From Streptomyces sp. Ncost-T10-10d (lineage in GTDB: Bacteria > Actinomycetota > Actinomycetes > Streptomycetales > Streptomycetaceae): a DNA stretch of 64,000 bases. Positions 7,845 through 15,679 of the stretch are shown here, one piece after another. The position numbers were made by a program, and so were the translations under genes. Under the pieces are notes generated by a model, which saw nothing but the letters and a program-made list of their open reading frames with translations, searched no databases and was not told the DNA's origin. Numbering within the stretch: position 1 is the stretch's first letter; each line of letters begins with the position of its first letter. The DNA lies in contig NZ_FMDF01000144.1 of NCBI RefSeq assembly GCF_900091955.1, forward strand, positions 35,980 to 99,979, read 5' to 3'.

Positions 7845-9693
7845 CGCCGCCACCCGATCCCCGCACTCCCGCGCAGACGGTCCTCGGCTCGGCGGCCCGG
7901 CGGGGTGTGCGGTCGGCCGCACCTGCCGGGACGGGGCCCGAGGCTGCCCACGGGCCCCGGACGTGCGCCTCGGGCGGAGTGGCGAACGGGCGCGGTTCGC
8001 CGTCGGTATTCACCGTGTCGGCCTCTCTGCGCACCGGGGCGTGCGAGATCAGCTCCAGGTAGATGCCGCGAAATGCCGCGAGGTTCTGTTCGACGGTGAA
8101 GAGTTCGAGCGCACGGGCGCGCGCCGCCGCTCCGAGCCGCGCGCGGCGCTCGGGGTCACGCAGCAGTGCGAGGCAGGCGTCGGCGAGCGCCCTGGGATTG
8201 CGTGGGGGCACCACGAGCCCGGTACCGCCGATGACTTCGACCACCGCACCGACGTCCGTCGACACCGTGGCCCGTCCGCAGAACATCGCCTCGACGAGGC
8301 TGATCGGGAAGCCCTCGACCACGCTGGAGAGGACGACGACCCCGCCCGCCGCATAGGCCTCCGAGAGATCCGGCACCTCGGCTCCGCCGATGTCCTCGAA
8401 GGAGACCGGGTTGTCGCCGACAGCGTGTGCGTCCGTGGCCTCGTCGGGGAACAGCTGGGCGGCGAGCGCCCGGCAGTGCGCGAGATAGGTGGCGCCTTCC
8501 GGGCCCTGCGCCGGAGCGCCGATGATCCGCAGCCGGGCGCCCGGTTCGGCCTTCCGCACCTCCGCGAAGGCGTGCAGCAGCGCGATCAGGTCCTTGGCGG
8601 GCTCGATCCGGCCGACCCAGACCAGCGTGTCGTCGGGACCGCTGTCGCCGCTCTCCCCCAGGGCCGTGAACCGGCCCGACTCCATGCCGGGGTGGACTGT
8701 GCGCAGTTTCTCGTGCCCGGCACCGCACCGTTCCTGCCAGCGGCGGGTGTGGGTGTTGCCGGGGGTGACGATCGCGGCCTGCCGGTACACCTCGGTGGCG
8801 AGCCGTCGGTGGAAGTTGGCGAGCAGGGCGCGTACCGGCGCGCTCAGAGGGGTGTCGGTCGCTCCGAGGTAGTGCGCCCGCAGTTGCACGCCGTGCTCGG
8901 TGACCAGCAGCGGTACCCCGAAGAAGCGTTTGGCCAGCAGCCCCGGCAGCGCCGCGGCACCACCGGATGTGGCGTGGCAGAGGTCGACCGCGCCGAGGCT
9001 CTCCTCGTCGTACCAGTCGAGGGAGAGCGGGCGCAGTACCCGGTCGAGCTCCCGGGCGAGGGCGAGGAAGTCGGGGACGGTGGCGGTCTGGACGGTGCGC
9101 CCGGTGCCCGGGGCACGGCAGGCGGCTTCGAGTACGCGTACCGCGGTTTCGGAGCGGAGCGCCGCCGGGAGCCCCCCGTGTTCGCGGGCCAGTTCGGCCA
9201 GTCCGTACAGGCCGTCCGTGAACTGCGCGTCCGCGGCGCCGACGGCCGTACGCCCTGCACGCCCGTCTTCGCTCCGTTCACCGAAACCCGCGCCGCCCCC
9301 GCTCGCGCCTGCGGCATCGTCCTCGCCGCTCGTCGCACCCGCCGCGCAGACGGAGGTCGCGAGAGCCGTGAAGTACGCCGTGAAGCGCCGTCGTTCGCGC
9401 CGTCGATACGAGCGTCCGCCCCCGCCCGTCACCATCCGGGCGAGCGGCCCCCTGGAGGCGTGGGTACCCAGGATGTCCTCGTCGGCCGTCCACAGCGACG
9501 CCGTCCGCACCCGGCTGACCTGTGCCGGAAGCTGGACCCAGCCCTGCTCTTCCTGTTCGGCGGAGCGGCTGAGCGCGAAGAGATCGAACTCGTGCTGCGA
9601 GAGTCCGCGCACCAGACGGTCGCACCAGAGTCTGGACTCACCGGTCGCATACGGATAACCACCGTCGGTGAGGAGTCCGATCCGCACGAGCAC
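7837..9693 (-). CDS. pelF: PelF-like GT4 family glycosyltransferase (DUF3492)
   Basis: The product has 618 residues. The GTG start has AAGGGAG about 9 nt upstream. The N-terminal half matches the DUF3492 region of PelF (RIGLLTDGGYPYATGESRLW at the start, LLVTEHGVQLR later). The C-terminal half is a GT-B glycosyltransferase 4 domain: VGRIEPAKDL, then SSVVEGFPISLVEAMFCGR, the family's EGFP...EAM donor-binding signature, then ATVSTDVG. PelF polymerises UDP-GalNAc/GlcNAc into the Pel polysaccharide in Pseudomonas and some Gram-positives. The last 60 or so residues and an internal Gly/Ala-rich insertion (about 120-150) look lineage-specific. It is first in a four-gene minus-strand unit with the membrane protein, epimerase and spherulin-4. 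Classical partners PelA, PelD and PelG are not recognised here. Confidence 0.87.
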   Translation of the reverse strand: MLVRIGLLTDGGYPYATGESRLWCDRLVRGLSQHEFDLFALSRSAEQEEQGWVQLPAQVSRVRTASLWTADEDILGTHASRGPLARMVTGGGGRSYRRRERRRFTAYFTALATSVCAAGATSGEDDAAGASGGGAGFGERSEDGRAGRTAVGAADAQFTDGLYGLAELAREHGGLPAALRSETAVRVLEAACRAPGTGRTVQTATVPDFLALARELDRVLRPLSLDWYDEESLGAVDLCHATSGGAAALPGLLAKRFFGVPLLVTEHGVQLRAHYLGATDTPLSAPVRALLANFHRRLATEVYRQAAIVTPGNTHTRRWQERCGAGHEKLRTVHPGMESGRFTALGESGDSGPDDTLVWVGRIEPAKDLIALLHAFAEVRKAEPGARLRIIGAPAQGPEGATYLAHCRALAAQLFPDEATDAHAVGDNPVSFEDIGGAEVPDLSEAYAAGGVVVLSSVVEGFPISLVEAMFCGRATVSTDVGAVVEVIGGTGLVVPPRNPRALADACLALLRDPERRARLGAAARARALELFTVEQNLAAFRGIYLELISHAPVRREADTVNTDGEPRPFATPPEAHVRGPWAASGPVPAGAADRTPRRAAEPRTVCAGVRGSGGGDV

Positions 9694-9830
9694 ACCCCCG
9701 ATCTCCCTTGTGGTCGGCCGCCGTTGGAACGGCGACTCACAGCGGGACGACCGTAAGCGGATACGCCGGTGGTGCGACGGACGGTTGTCCGTCGCGCCAC
9801 CGAAAGGGGTGAACCGTCGTAACTTTCCCG

Positions 9831-9859
9831 CCCCGATAGCGTTCTGTCGCGCTATGGGG
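9831..9859. terminator. Hairpin after the oligopeptide ABC operon
   Basis: CCCC-g-ATAGCG pairs with CGCTAT-GGGG (one bulged G, 8-nt loop), about 20 nt beyond the ATPase stop on the minus strand. It probably ends the ABC transcript before the pelF promoter region. Confidence 0.5.
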
Positions 9860-9877
9860 GTGATCGGTCACGCAGGG

Positions 9878-11497
9878 TCAGGCGGCGGCCAGTTCCCTGC
9901 GGGCTGCGCGGCGCACTGCCGCGAGCGCCGGATCGAGCGCGGGAACGGCAGCCAGGAGCTGCTTGGTGTACGGGTCCCGGGGATCTCCGTACACCTGGTC
10001 CACCTCACCCTGCTCGACGATCCGGCCCCGTCGCATGACGGCGACCCGGTCGCTGACCTGCCGTACGACGGCGAGGTCGTGCGCGATGAAGACCAGGGCG
10101 AGCCCCAGCTCCCGCTGCAACTGCGCCAGCAGGGCCGTCACCTGGGCCTGGGTCGTCACATCGAGTGCGGAGACGGCCTCGTCGCAGACGATCAGTTCCG
10201 GCTCGGCGGCCAGCGCCCGTGCGATCCCGACGCGCTGGCGCTGTCCGCCGCTGAACTCGTGCGGGTAGCGGTCGTACTGCTCGGGGTCGAGCCCGACCCG
10301 CTTCAGCAGATCCCGTACCCGGGCCCGGATCACGGCCTCGTCGCGCTCCCCGGAAGCCCGCAGCGGGTCGGCGACCGATTCGCCGATCGAGCGGCGCGGA
10401 TTGAGGGAGGAGACGGGGTCCTGGAAGACCATCTGCACCCGGGCCCGGCGGGTGAGCCGCCCGGAGGTGGGCTCCAGCAGTCCTACGAGCATCCGCCCGA
10501 GCGTGGTCTTGCCGCTGCCGCTCTCGCCGACGATGCCGAGGGTTTCGCCGCGCCGGACGGTGAGGGAGACACCGTCGACGGCGGCGAGGGCGGATTTGCC
10601 CCTGCCGAAGACCTGCCGGACGTCGACGGCTTCGACGAGCGGATCGCTCCCGACGACTCCCTCACCGTCGGCGGATGCCCCGCCCTCGTCCACGGCCGGT
10701 TTCTCGTCCGAGGCCGCCGGGCGCGCCGGGATGCGCGGCACCGCCGCCAGCAGCGCCTGCGTGTACGGCTCGCGCGGCGCCACGAGCACCTCGCCCACCG
10801 GCCCCCGCTCCACCGCCCGCCCCGACTGCATGACCAGAACCTCGTCGACCGATTCGGCCGCCACGCCCACGTCATGCGTGACCAGCAGCAACCCCATGCC
10901 CGTCTCCCGCCGCAGATTGTGCAGCAGGTCCAGGATCTGGGCCTGGACGGTGACGTCCAGGGCGGTCGTCGGCTCGTCGGCGATCAGCAGCTGGGGTTCG
11001 CAGGCCAGGGCCATCGCGATCAGTGCGCGCTGCCGCATCCCGCCGGAGAACTCGTGCGGCCGGGACCGGGAGCGCCGTACCGCGTCGGGAATCCCGACCC
11101 GGTCCAGCACCTCGACGGCCCGGGCCCGCGCCACCCGCCGGGAGACACGGTTGTGGACCCGGTACACCTGGGCGATCTGGTCGCCCACCGCGTAGTACGG
11201 GTCCAGCGAGGACAACGGGTCCTGGAAGACCATCGCCGCCTTCGCGCCCCGCAGGGCGCGCAGTTCCGCGTCGTCCGCCGCGGTCACGTCCACTCCGGCG
11301 ACCCGGATCGAGCCGCCGACCCTGGCCCCGGTCCCCCGGTGCAGTCCGAGCAGGGCGTACGCCGACGCGCTCTTGCCGGAGCCGGACTCACCGACGACGC
11401 CGAGTGCGCCGCCGGCCTCCAGCGAGAACGACAGCTTCTCCACCGCGCGTACGTCGCCGAACGAGATCGAGAGATCGGAGACTTCGACCAGGCTCAT
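9878..11497 (-). CDS. Dipeptide/oligopeptide ABC transporter, fused double ATPase (DppD-DppF type)
   Basis: The product has 539 residues and two complete ATP-binding cassettes in one chain. Cassette 1 has Walker A GESGSGKSASA, signature FSGGMRQR and Walker B LLIADEPTTALD. Cassette 2 has GESGSGKTTLG, FSGGQRQR and LIVCDEAVSALD, with the usual proline after DE replaced by alanine. An Ala/Glu/Gly linker (about 265-300) joins them. Each half ends with the oligopeptide-type LLAAVP segment. The protein energises uptake through the two permeases upstream. The ATG overlaps the permease stop by 4 nt (ATGA). Homologous systems usually encode two separate ATPases. Confidence 0.93.
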   Translation of the reverse strand: MSLVEVSDLSISFGDVRAVEKLSFSLEAGGALGVVGESGSGKSASAYALLGLHRGTGARVGGSIRVAGVDVTAADDAELRALRGAKAAMVFQDPLSSLDPYYAVGDQIAQVYRVHNRVSRRVARARAVEVLDRVGIPDAVRRSRSRPHEFSGGMRQRALIAMALACEPQLLIADEPTTALDVTVQAQILDLLHNLRRETGMGLLLVTHDVGVAAESVDEVLVMQSGRAVERGPVGEVLVAPREPYTQALLAAVPRIPARPAASDEKPAVDEGGASADGEGVVGSDPLVEAVDVRQVFGRGKSALAAVDGVSLTVRRGETLGIVGESGSGKTTLGRMLVGLLEPTSGRLTRRARVQMVFQDPVSSLNPRRSIGESVADPLRASGERDEAVIRARVRDLLKRVGLDPEQYDRYPHEFSGGQRQRVGIARALAAEPELIVCDEAVSALDVTTQAQVTALLAQLQRELGLALVFIAHDLAVVRQVSDRVAVMRRGRIVEQGEVDQVYGDPRDPYTKQLLAAVPALDPALAAVRRAARRELAAA

Positions 11498-12483
11498 GCC
11501 AGCACCACCCGTCGGTCGGCCATCGCCTGCAGAATGTCCGCGACGGCATTGGCAAGGACGACGAAGAATCCGGTGACGAGCACCAGACCGACGACCACCG
11601 GAAGGTCCACGTGCTTCACGGCGTCGACGAGTTCGCGGCCGACCCCCGGGATCCCGAAGAGGGATTCGGTGAGTACGGCACCGCCGAACATCGAGCCGAT
11701 ATCCAGTGCACCGAGCGCAATCACCGGCGCCAGCGCACCGCGCAGAGCGTGCCGCCCCACCAGTGCCCGCTCGCTGACCCCGTACGCCCTGAAGGTGCGC
11801 ACATGGTCCTCGGCCAGGGTCTCCAGCATCGAGGCCCGGGTCATCCGGGCGTACGGGGCCGCGGACACCAGCGCCAGCGAGATCCAGGGCAGCAGCAGGT
11901 TCCAGGCCCACTGCTCGGGGTTCTCGGTAAGGGGCACATAGTCCGGGAACGGCAGGATCTGGAGCGCCGTGACCAGGATGATGATCAGCAGCAGGCCGAT
12001 GACGAAGACCGGTGTGGCCATACCGGCCAGAGTGATCCCGGTGAGGATGCGCTCGGTCGGCCGGCCGCGCCGCCACACCGACAGCAGCCCGGTGCCGACA
12101 CCGAGCAGCATCCACAGCACGAAGGCGCCGAGGGCGAGTGAAGCGGTCGCCGGGAGCTTGGCCAGGATCAGCTCGGTGACCTGCTGGTCGCTCTGGTACG
12201 AGAGCCCCAGGCAGGGCGCCTGGCAGTGCAGCACCCCGGTTCCGGTCGAGTAGTCGCGGCCGACGAAGAGACCCTGGAGGAAGTGCGCGTACTGCGTGTA
12301 CAACGGGTCGCCCAGGTGCAGTTGTTCGCTGACCTGTGCCACCTGCGCGGGCGAGCAGCGCGGACCGCAGGCGATCTGTGCGACGTTGCCGGGGGCGACG
12401 TAGAAGGCCGCGTAGACGACGATGCTGAGCGCGAGCAGCACGAAGAGCGCCCCGCCGAGGCGCCTGAGCAGGAACCACCTCAT
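11494..12483 (-). CDS. Oligopeptide ABC transporter permease (DppB type)
   Basis: The product has 329 residues. It begins MRWFLLRRLGGALFVLLALS, has about six transmembrane helices and the inner-membrane component signature near EDHVRTFRAYGVSERALVGRH. A large extracytoplasmic loop between the first two helices holds three or four cysteines (ACGPRC, CQAPC). The end FFVVLANAVADILQAMADRR is typical of DppB. It overlaps the previous permease by ATGA and the ATPase by ATGA, so the operon is translationally coupled. Confidence 0.93.
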   Translation of the reverse strand: MRWFLLRRLGGALFVLLALSIVVYAAFYVAPGNVAQIACGPRCSPAQVAQVSEQLHLGDPLYTQYAHFLQGLFVGRDYSTGTGVLHCQAPCLGLSYQSDQQVTELILAKLPATASLALGAFVLWMLLGVGTGLLSVWRRGRPTERILTGITLAGMATPVFVIGLLLIIILVTALQILPFPDYVPLTENPEQWAWNLLLPWISLALVSAAPYARMTRASMLETLAEDHVRTFRAYGVSERALVGRHALRGALAPVIALGALDIGSMFGGAVLTESLFGIPGVGRELVDAVKHVDLPVVVGLVLVTGFFVVLANAVADILQAMADRRVVLA

Positions 12484-13463
12484 GCGTCGGCCTCCTTCTT
12501 GCGGCCGGTGCCGATCCGCAGCCGGGATGCGGCGCGTGGGTCGAGTGCGGTGCGTACGCCCTCGCCGAGGACGGTCAGCGCCAGCACGGTGACGAAGAGC
12601 AGCAGGGCGGGGATCAGCAGATAGGTGGGCGCCGCCTGGTACCAGGTGTCGGCGTCGCTGAGCATCTGTCCCCAGGAGGGTGTGGGCGGTTTGATGCCGA
12701 CGCCGAGAAAGGACAGGGCCGCTTCGACGACGATGTCGGCCGGGAAGAGCAGCACGGCGTACGTGATGACGGGGGCGGCCAGTGCGGGCAGCAGTTCGCG
12801 CCTGGCGATCTGCCAGGAGCCCCAGCCGCTGAGCCGGGCGGCGGAGACATGGTCGAGCGATTTCAGCGCGAGCGTCTGGGCGCGCACGATCTTCGAGATG
12901 CCGGACCAGCCGACCAGGCCGATGATCACGGCGATCAGGACCGGGCGCGGGAAGCTCGTGGGGACGACGGCGAGCGCGCCGAGCGCGATCACCATGACGG
13001 GCAGGGCGACCACGACGTCGGTGACGCGGCTGAGTGCCTGGTCGATGAAGCGGTTGCCGAGCCCGGCCGCGAGGCCGACGCCGACCCCGATGATCACCTG
13101 GAGCAGGGTGGCGGCGAGCGCGACGCCGAGCGAGACCCGTGCCCCGTGGACGACGCGTGCGAACAGGTCGCGTCCGGTGAGCGGTTCGACGCCGAGCCAG
13201 TGCTCGGCGCTGATCCCGCCGAAGGAACCGAGGGGCACCCCGCCGGTGGCGGAGTCGACGAGATCCGGGTGGTACGTGGTGGGGTCCTGGCCCTCGATGC
13301 CCGCGAGCAGAGGTGCGGCGAGCGCGATCAGGACCAGCAGGGCGACGACGACGGCCGCCACGAGGGCCGCGCGCCGGGCGCGCAGCCGCCGCCAGAACGG
13401 ATGGCCCGCGGAGGCGGGGACCGTGGCGGTCCCCGCCTCCTCGACCAGTAGTGCTTCGGCCAT
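12480..13463 (-). CDS. Oligopeptide ABC transporter permease (DppC type)
   Basis: The product has 327 residues. After a short cytoplasmic N-terminus with an OppC_N-type helix (ALVAAVVVALLVLIALAAPLL) come LGVEPLTGRDLFARVVHGARVSL and the signature region SLDHVSAARLSGWGSWQIARRE, followed by further helices, as in the DppC/OppC family. It starts 2 nt after the binding-protein stop. The DppC-type gene precedes the DppB-type gene here, the reverse of the more common order. Confidence 0.93.
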   Translation of the reverse strand: MAEALLVEEAGTATVPASAGHPFWRRLRARRAALVAAVVVALLVLIALAAPLLAGIEGQDPTTYHPDLVDSATGGVPLGSFGGISAEHWLGVEPLTGRDLFARVVHGARVSLGVALAATLLQVIIGVGVGLAAGLGNRFIDQALSRVTDVVVALPVMVIALGALAVVPTSFPRPVLIAVIIGLVGWSGISKIVRAQTLALKSLDHVSAARLSGWGSWQIARRELLPALAAPVITYAVLLFPADIVVEAALSFLGVGIKPPTPSWGQMLSDADTWYQAAPTYLLIPALLLFVTVLALTVLGEGVRTALDPRAASRLRIGTGRKKEADA

Positions 13464-13465
13464 GG

Positions 13466-15190
13466 TTACTTGACCGCGACCTGGGAGATGTCGAGTACAC
13501 CGGTCCAGTCGCTGATCACTACGTTCTTGATGGACTCGCCGTACAGGCGCTTGTAGACCGGGTGGAACAGCGGCACGGTCAGGGCCTGCTCACCGACCTT
13601 CTTGTCGAGCGCGCCCCAGCGCTTCGCGGCGGCGCTCAGGTCGGTCAGCTTGTTGATCTCGTCGATCTCCTTGTTGACCGCGGGGTCGTTCAGCTGGCCG
13701 GAGTTGAAGTTGTAGCCGGACTTGACGATCTGGCGTCCGTCGAAGATCGGTGCGAAGAAGGGCCCGCCGGACGGCCAGTCGGCACCCCAGCCGCCGAGGA
13801 AGAAGCCGGGCTCGCTCTTCACGTTGTAGACCGTGTCGGAATAGTCGTTGCTCTCCAGGCCCCGGAGCTTGACGGTGATGCCGGCCTTCTTCAGCGCCTC
13901 CTGGAGCGCGGTGGCGATCTCCGGGCTCGTCGCGAAGTCCTTGTCGTTGGAGTGCGTGAGGGTGACGGTCAGCCCCTTGGGGTAGCCGGCCTCCTTCAGC
14001 AGTTCCTTGGCCTTGGCGGCGTTGCCGGACTTCCCGGCCGGGAAGTGGTCGTACGGGGTGTACCCGAAGGCCTTCTGGTCGGGGAGGAAGGTGGTGGCGG
14101 CCTCGGCGAGCGAGGAACCGCCGGCCGCGTTGACCACGGAGGAGCGGTCGACGGCGTACGAAATCGCCTGGCGCACCTTCGGGTTGTCGAACGGCTTCAC
14201 CTTCGGGTTGAAGGCGATGTAGTTGGTGTAGCCGAAGTGGCCGGTACCGACGCGGGCGGCGAGCTTCTTGTCACCGGTGACCTTGGCGAGCTCGGCCGGG
14301 CCCAGGTTGGTGTCGGTGGTGACGGCGGCCGCGTCGGCACCCTGCGATGCGGAGAGGCGCTGGTTGATGACGGCGGAGTCGAGCCCGGAACGCACGTCGA
14401 TCCGGTCGGGGTAGGCCTTGCGCTCCTCGTCGGTCGCGGCCGACCAGTGCGGGTTGCGCTCCAGAACGAGGCGCTCGCCGTCGCCCTCGTTCCTGACGAC
14501 CTTGTACGGCCCCGAGGAGATCGGGTGCTCCTCGTACTTGGTGCCCTTGTCCTTGGCCTTCGGCACCGGGGTCGTCTGGGTCTGCGTGGCCAGGAAGGGG
14601 AATTCGCCCTCCGGCTTGTTGAGGTGGAAGACGATCGTCTTCGCATCGGGCGTCTCGATCGAGTCGAGGCCCTTCTTGTCCTTGTACGGGCCCTGGTAGT
14701 CGGCCCCGCCGATCAGCCAGTCGCGCAGGTAGGGCGCACCGCCGGAGAGCTCGGCGGCGAAGGAGCGCTCGATGCCGTACTTGATGTCGGCACTCGTGAT
14801 CGCGGTGCCGTCCTCGTACTTCAGGCCGTCCTTGAGGGTGTACGTCCACACGGTGGCGTTCTTGCTGGGCGTGCCCAGGTCGGTCGCCAGGTCGGGGACG
14901 ACCTTCGCGCCGGCCGCGCCGTCCTCCCGGTTGCGGGTGGTGAGCGTACGGAAGACGAGGGACGGAACGTTGCCGCCGCCGGAGGTGTAGAGCCGGGCGG
15001 GGTCGAAGTCCTCCTGCGGCTTGCCGTTGAGGACGGTGAGCGTGCCGCCCTTCCCGGGCGCGCCCGCTGCGCCGGAATTTCCGCCGCTGTCCTTGCTGTC
15101 CTGGGGCCCGCAGGCCGCGGCACCCGCGGCCACGAGGAGTACTGCGGCGGCCGCTGCCACGCGGCGCGATATGACGGACGGTTGACGCAT
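13466..15190 (-). CDS. Oligopeptide-binding lipoprotein (SBP_bac_5 family)
   Basis: The product has 574 residues. The ATG at 15190 was chosen because it gives a clean lipoprotein signal (SRRVAAAAAVLLVAAGAAACGPQ), with AGAGG about 11 nt upstream. The longer reading frame adds an uncharged N-terminus that fits poorly. The body matches family 5 solute-binding proteins (GGTLTVLNGKPQEDFDPARL at the mature N-terminus, then YTLKDGLKYEDGTAITSADIKYGIERSF). It captures peptides or peptide-like ligands outside the membrane for the permeases and fused ATPase downstream. Expression is likely controlled by the upstream leader peptide and hairpin. The ligand is unknown. Confidence 0.93.
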   Translation of the reverse strand: MRQPSVISRRVAAAAAVLLVAAGAAACGPQDSKDSGGNSGAAGAPGKGGTLTVLNGKPQEDFDPARLYTSGGGNVPSLVFRTLTTRNREDGAAGAKVVPDLATDLGTPSKNATVWTYTLKDGLKYEDGTAITSADIKYGIERSFAAELSGGAPYLRDWLIGGADYQGPYKDKKGLDSIETPDAKTIVFHLNKPEGEFPFLATQTQTTPVPKAKDKGTKYEEHPISSGPYKVVRNEGDGERLVLERNPHWSAATDEERKAYPDRIDVRSGLDSAVINQRLSASQGADAAAVTTDTNLGPAELAKVTGDKKLAARVGTGHFGYTNYIAFNPKVKPFDNPKVRQAISYAVDRSSVVNAAGGSSLAEAATTFLPDQKAFGYTPYDHFPAGKSGNAAKAKELLKEAGYPKGLTVTLTHSNDKDFATSPEIATALQEALKKAGITVKLRGLESNDYSDTVYNVKSEPGFFLGGWGADWPSGGPFFAPIFDGRQIVKSGYNFNSGQLNDPAVNKEIDEINKLTDLSAAAKRWGALDKKVGEQALTVPLFHPVYKRLYGESIKNVVISDWTGVLDISQVAVK

Positions 15191-15318
15191 CGGAAGATGA
15201 CCTCTCGGAGTACTGCCTGAAGAAAAGAACGGAGGGAATTTCCGTGCAGGCAGCAACGAGAGCGAGTGCACACAACCGGTCGGCACATGGAAAAGATGAC
15301 CGGAACACTGAGACTGTC

Positions 15319-15347
15319 GCGCCTGCGGACGGAGTGCGCCCAGGCGC
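15319..15347 (-). terminator. Candidate attenuator hairpin between leader peptide and binding-protein gene
   Basis: GCGCCTG (15319-15325) pairs with CAGGCGC (15341-15347) across a 15-nt loop, in the 227-nt leader between the small Cys-ending ORF and the transporter. It could act as a transcription or translation attenuator. Function is inferred from position only. Confidence 0.4.
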
Positions 15348-15417
15348 GGCAGTCGTGCATGGTCGTCCGGGCCGTTTCAGGGCTCGGGCAGAGGGCCGAC
15401 GCGCGCTCGGGCAGGCG

Positions 15418-15513
15418 TCAGCAACAGTGGATGTCGGCGACGCTGTGCCCGGTCACACCGATGAGCGCCAGCTCTATGGCGGCGCGTTCGGGGGTGACGG
15501 GGCTGCGTGACAT
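15418..15513 (-). CDS. Leader peptide ending in Cys-Cys, upstream of the ABC operon
   Basis: A 31-codon ORF begins MSRSPVTPERAAIELALIG and ends TGHSVADIHCC followed by TGA. Its ATG lies exactly 7 nt after the -10 box of a near-consensus promoter, so the mRNA should be leaderless and start at the A of ATG. The tandem cysteine codons at the end, the short length, the hairpin downstream and the distance to the transporter gene fit a regulatory leader peptide. Cysteine-responsive leaderless uORFs are known in mycobacteria. Cysteine as the signal here is an inference. Confidence 0.68.
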   Translation of the reverse strand: MSRSPVTPERAAIELALIGVTGHSVADIHCC

Positions 15514-15520
15514 GCCGAGA

Positions 15521-15549
15521 AATATGGATCACCGCCCAGGGGATGTCAA
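15521..15549 (-). promoter_or_regulatory. Near-consensus promoter of the leader peptide/ABC operon
   Basis: On the minus strand, TTGACA (15549-15544), a 17-bp spacer and CATATT (15526-15521) form a good vegetative-type promoter. The predicted start site coincides with the ATG of the leader peptide. Confidence 0.72.
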
Positions 15550-15556
15550 CGCAGAA

Positions 15557-15572
15557 TGAGACAATCATCTCA
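15557..15572. promoter_or_regulatory. Palindrome TGAGA-N6-TCTCA upstream of the promoter
   Basis: A 16-nt inverted repeat, TGAGACAATCATCTCA, starts 8 bp upstream of the -35 box. It is conspicuously A/T-rich for this genome. The position suits an activator or repressor site for the transporter operon. The cognate regulator is unknown. Confidence 0.5.
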
Positions 15573-15679
15573 ATATGCGGACAGCCATCGGGCGTGGACG
15601 CACCGGTCGGCAGATGACGGCGGAGCCCGGCTCGATCGACGAGACGGCCCGGCACGCCCCCGGCCCGACCCTTTTCGAT

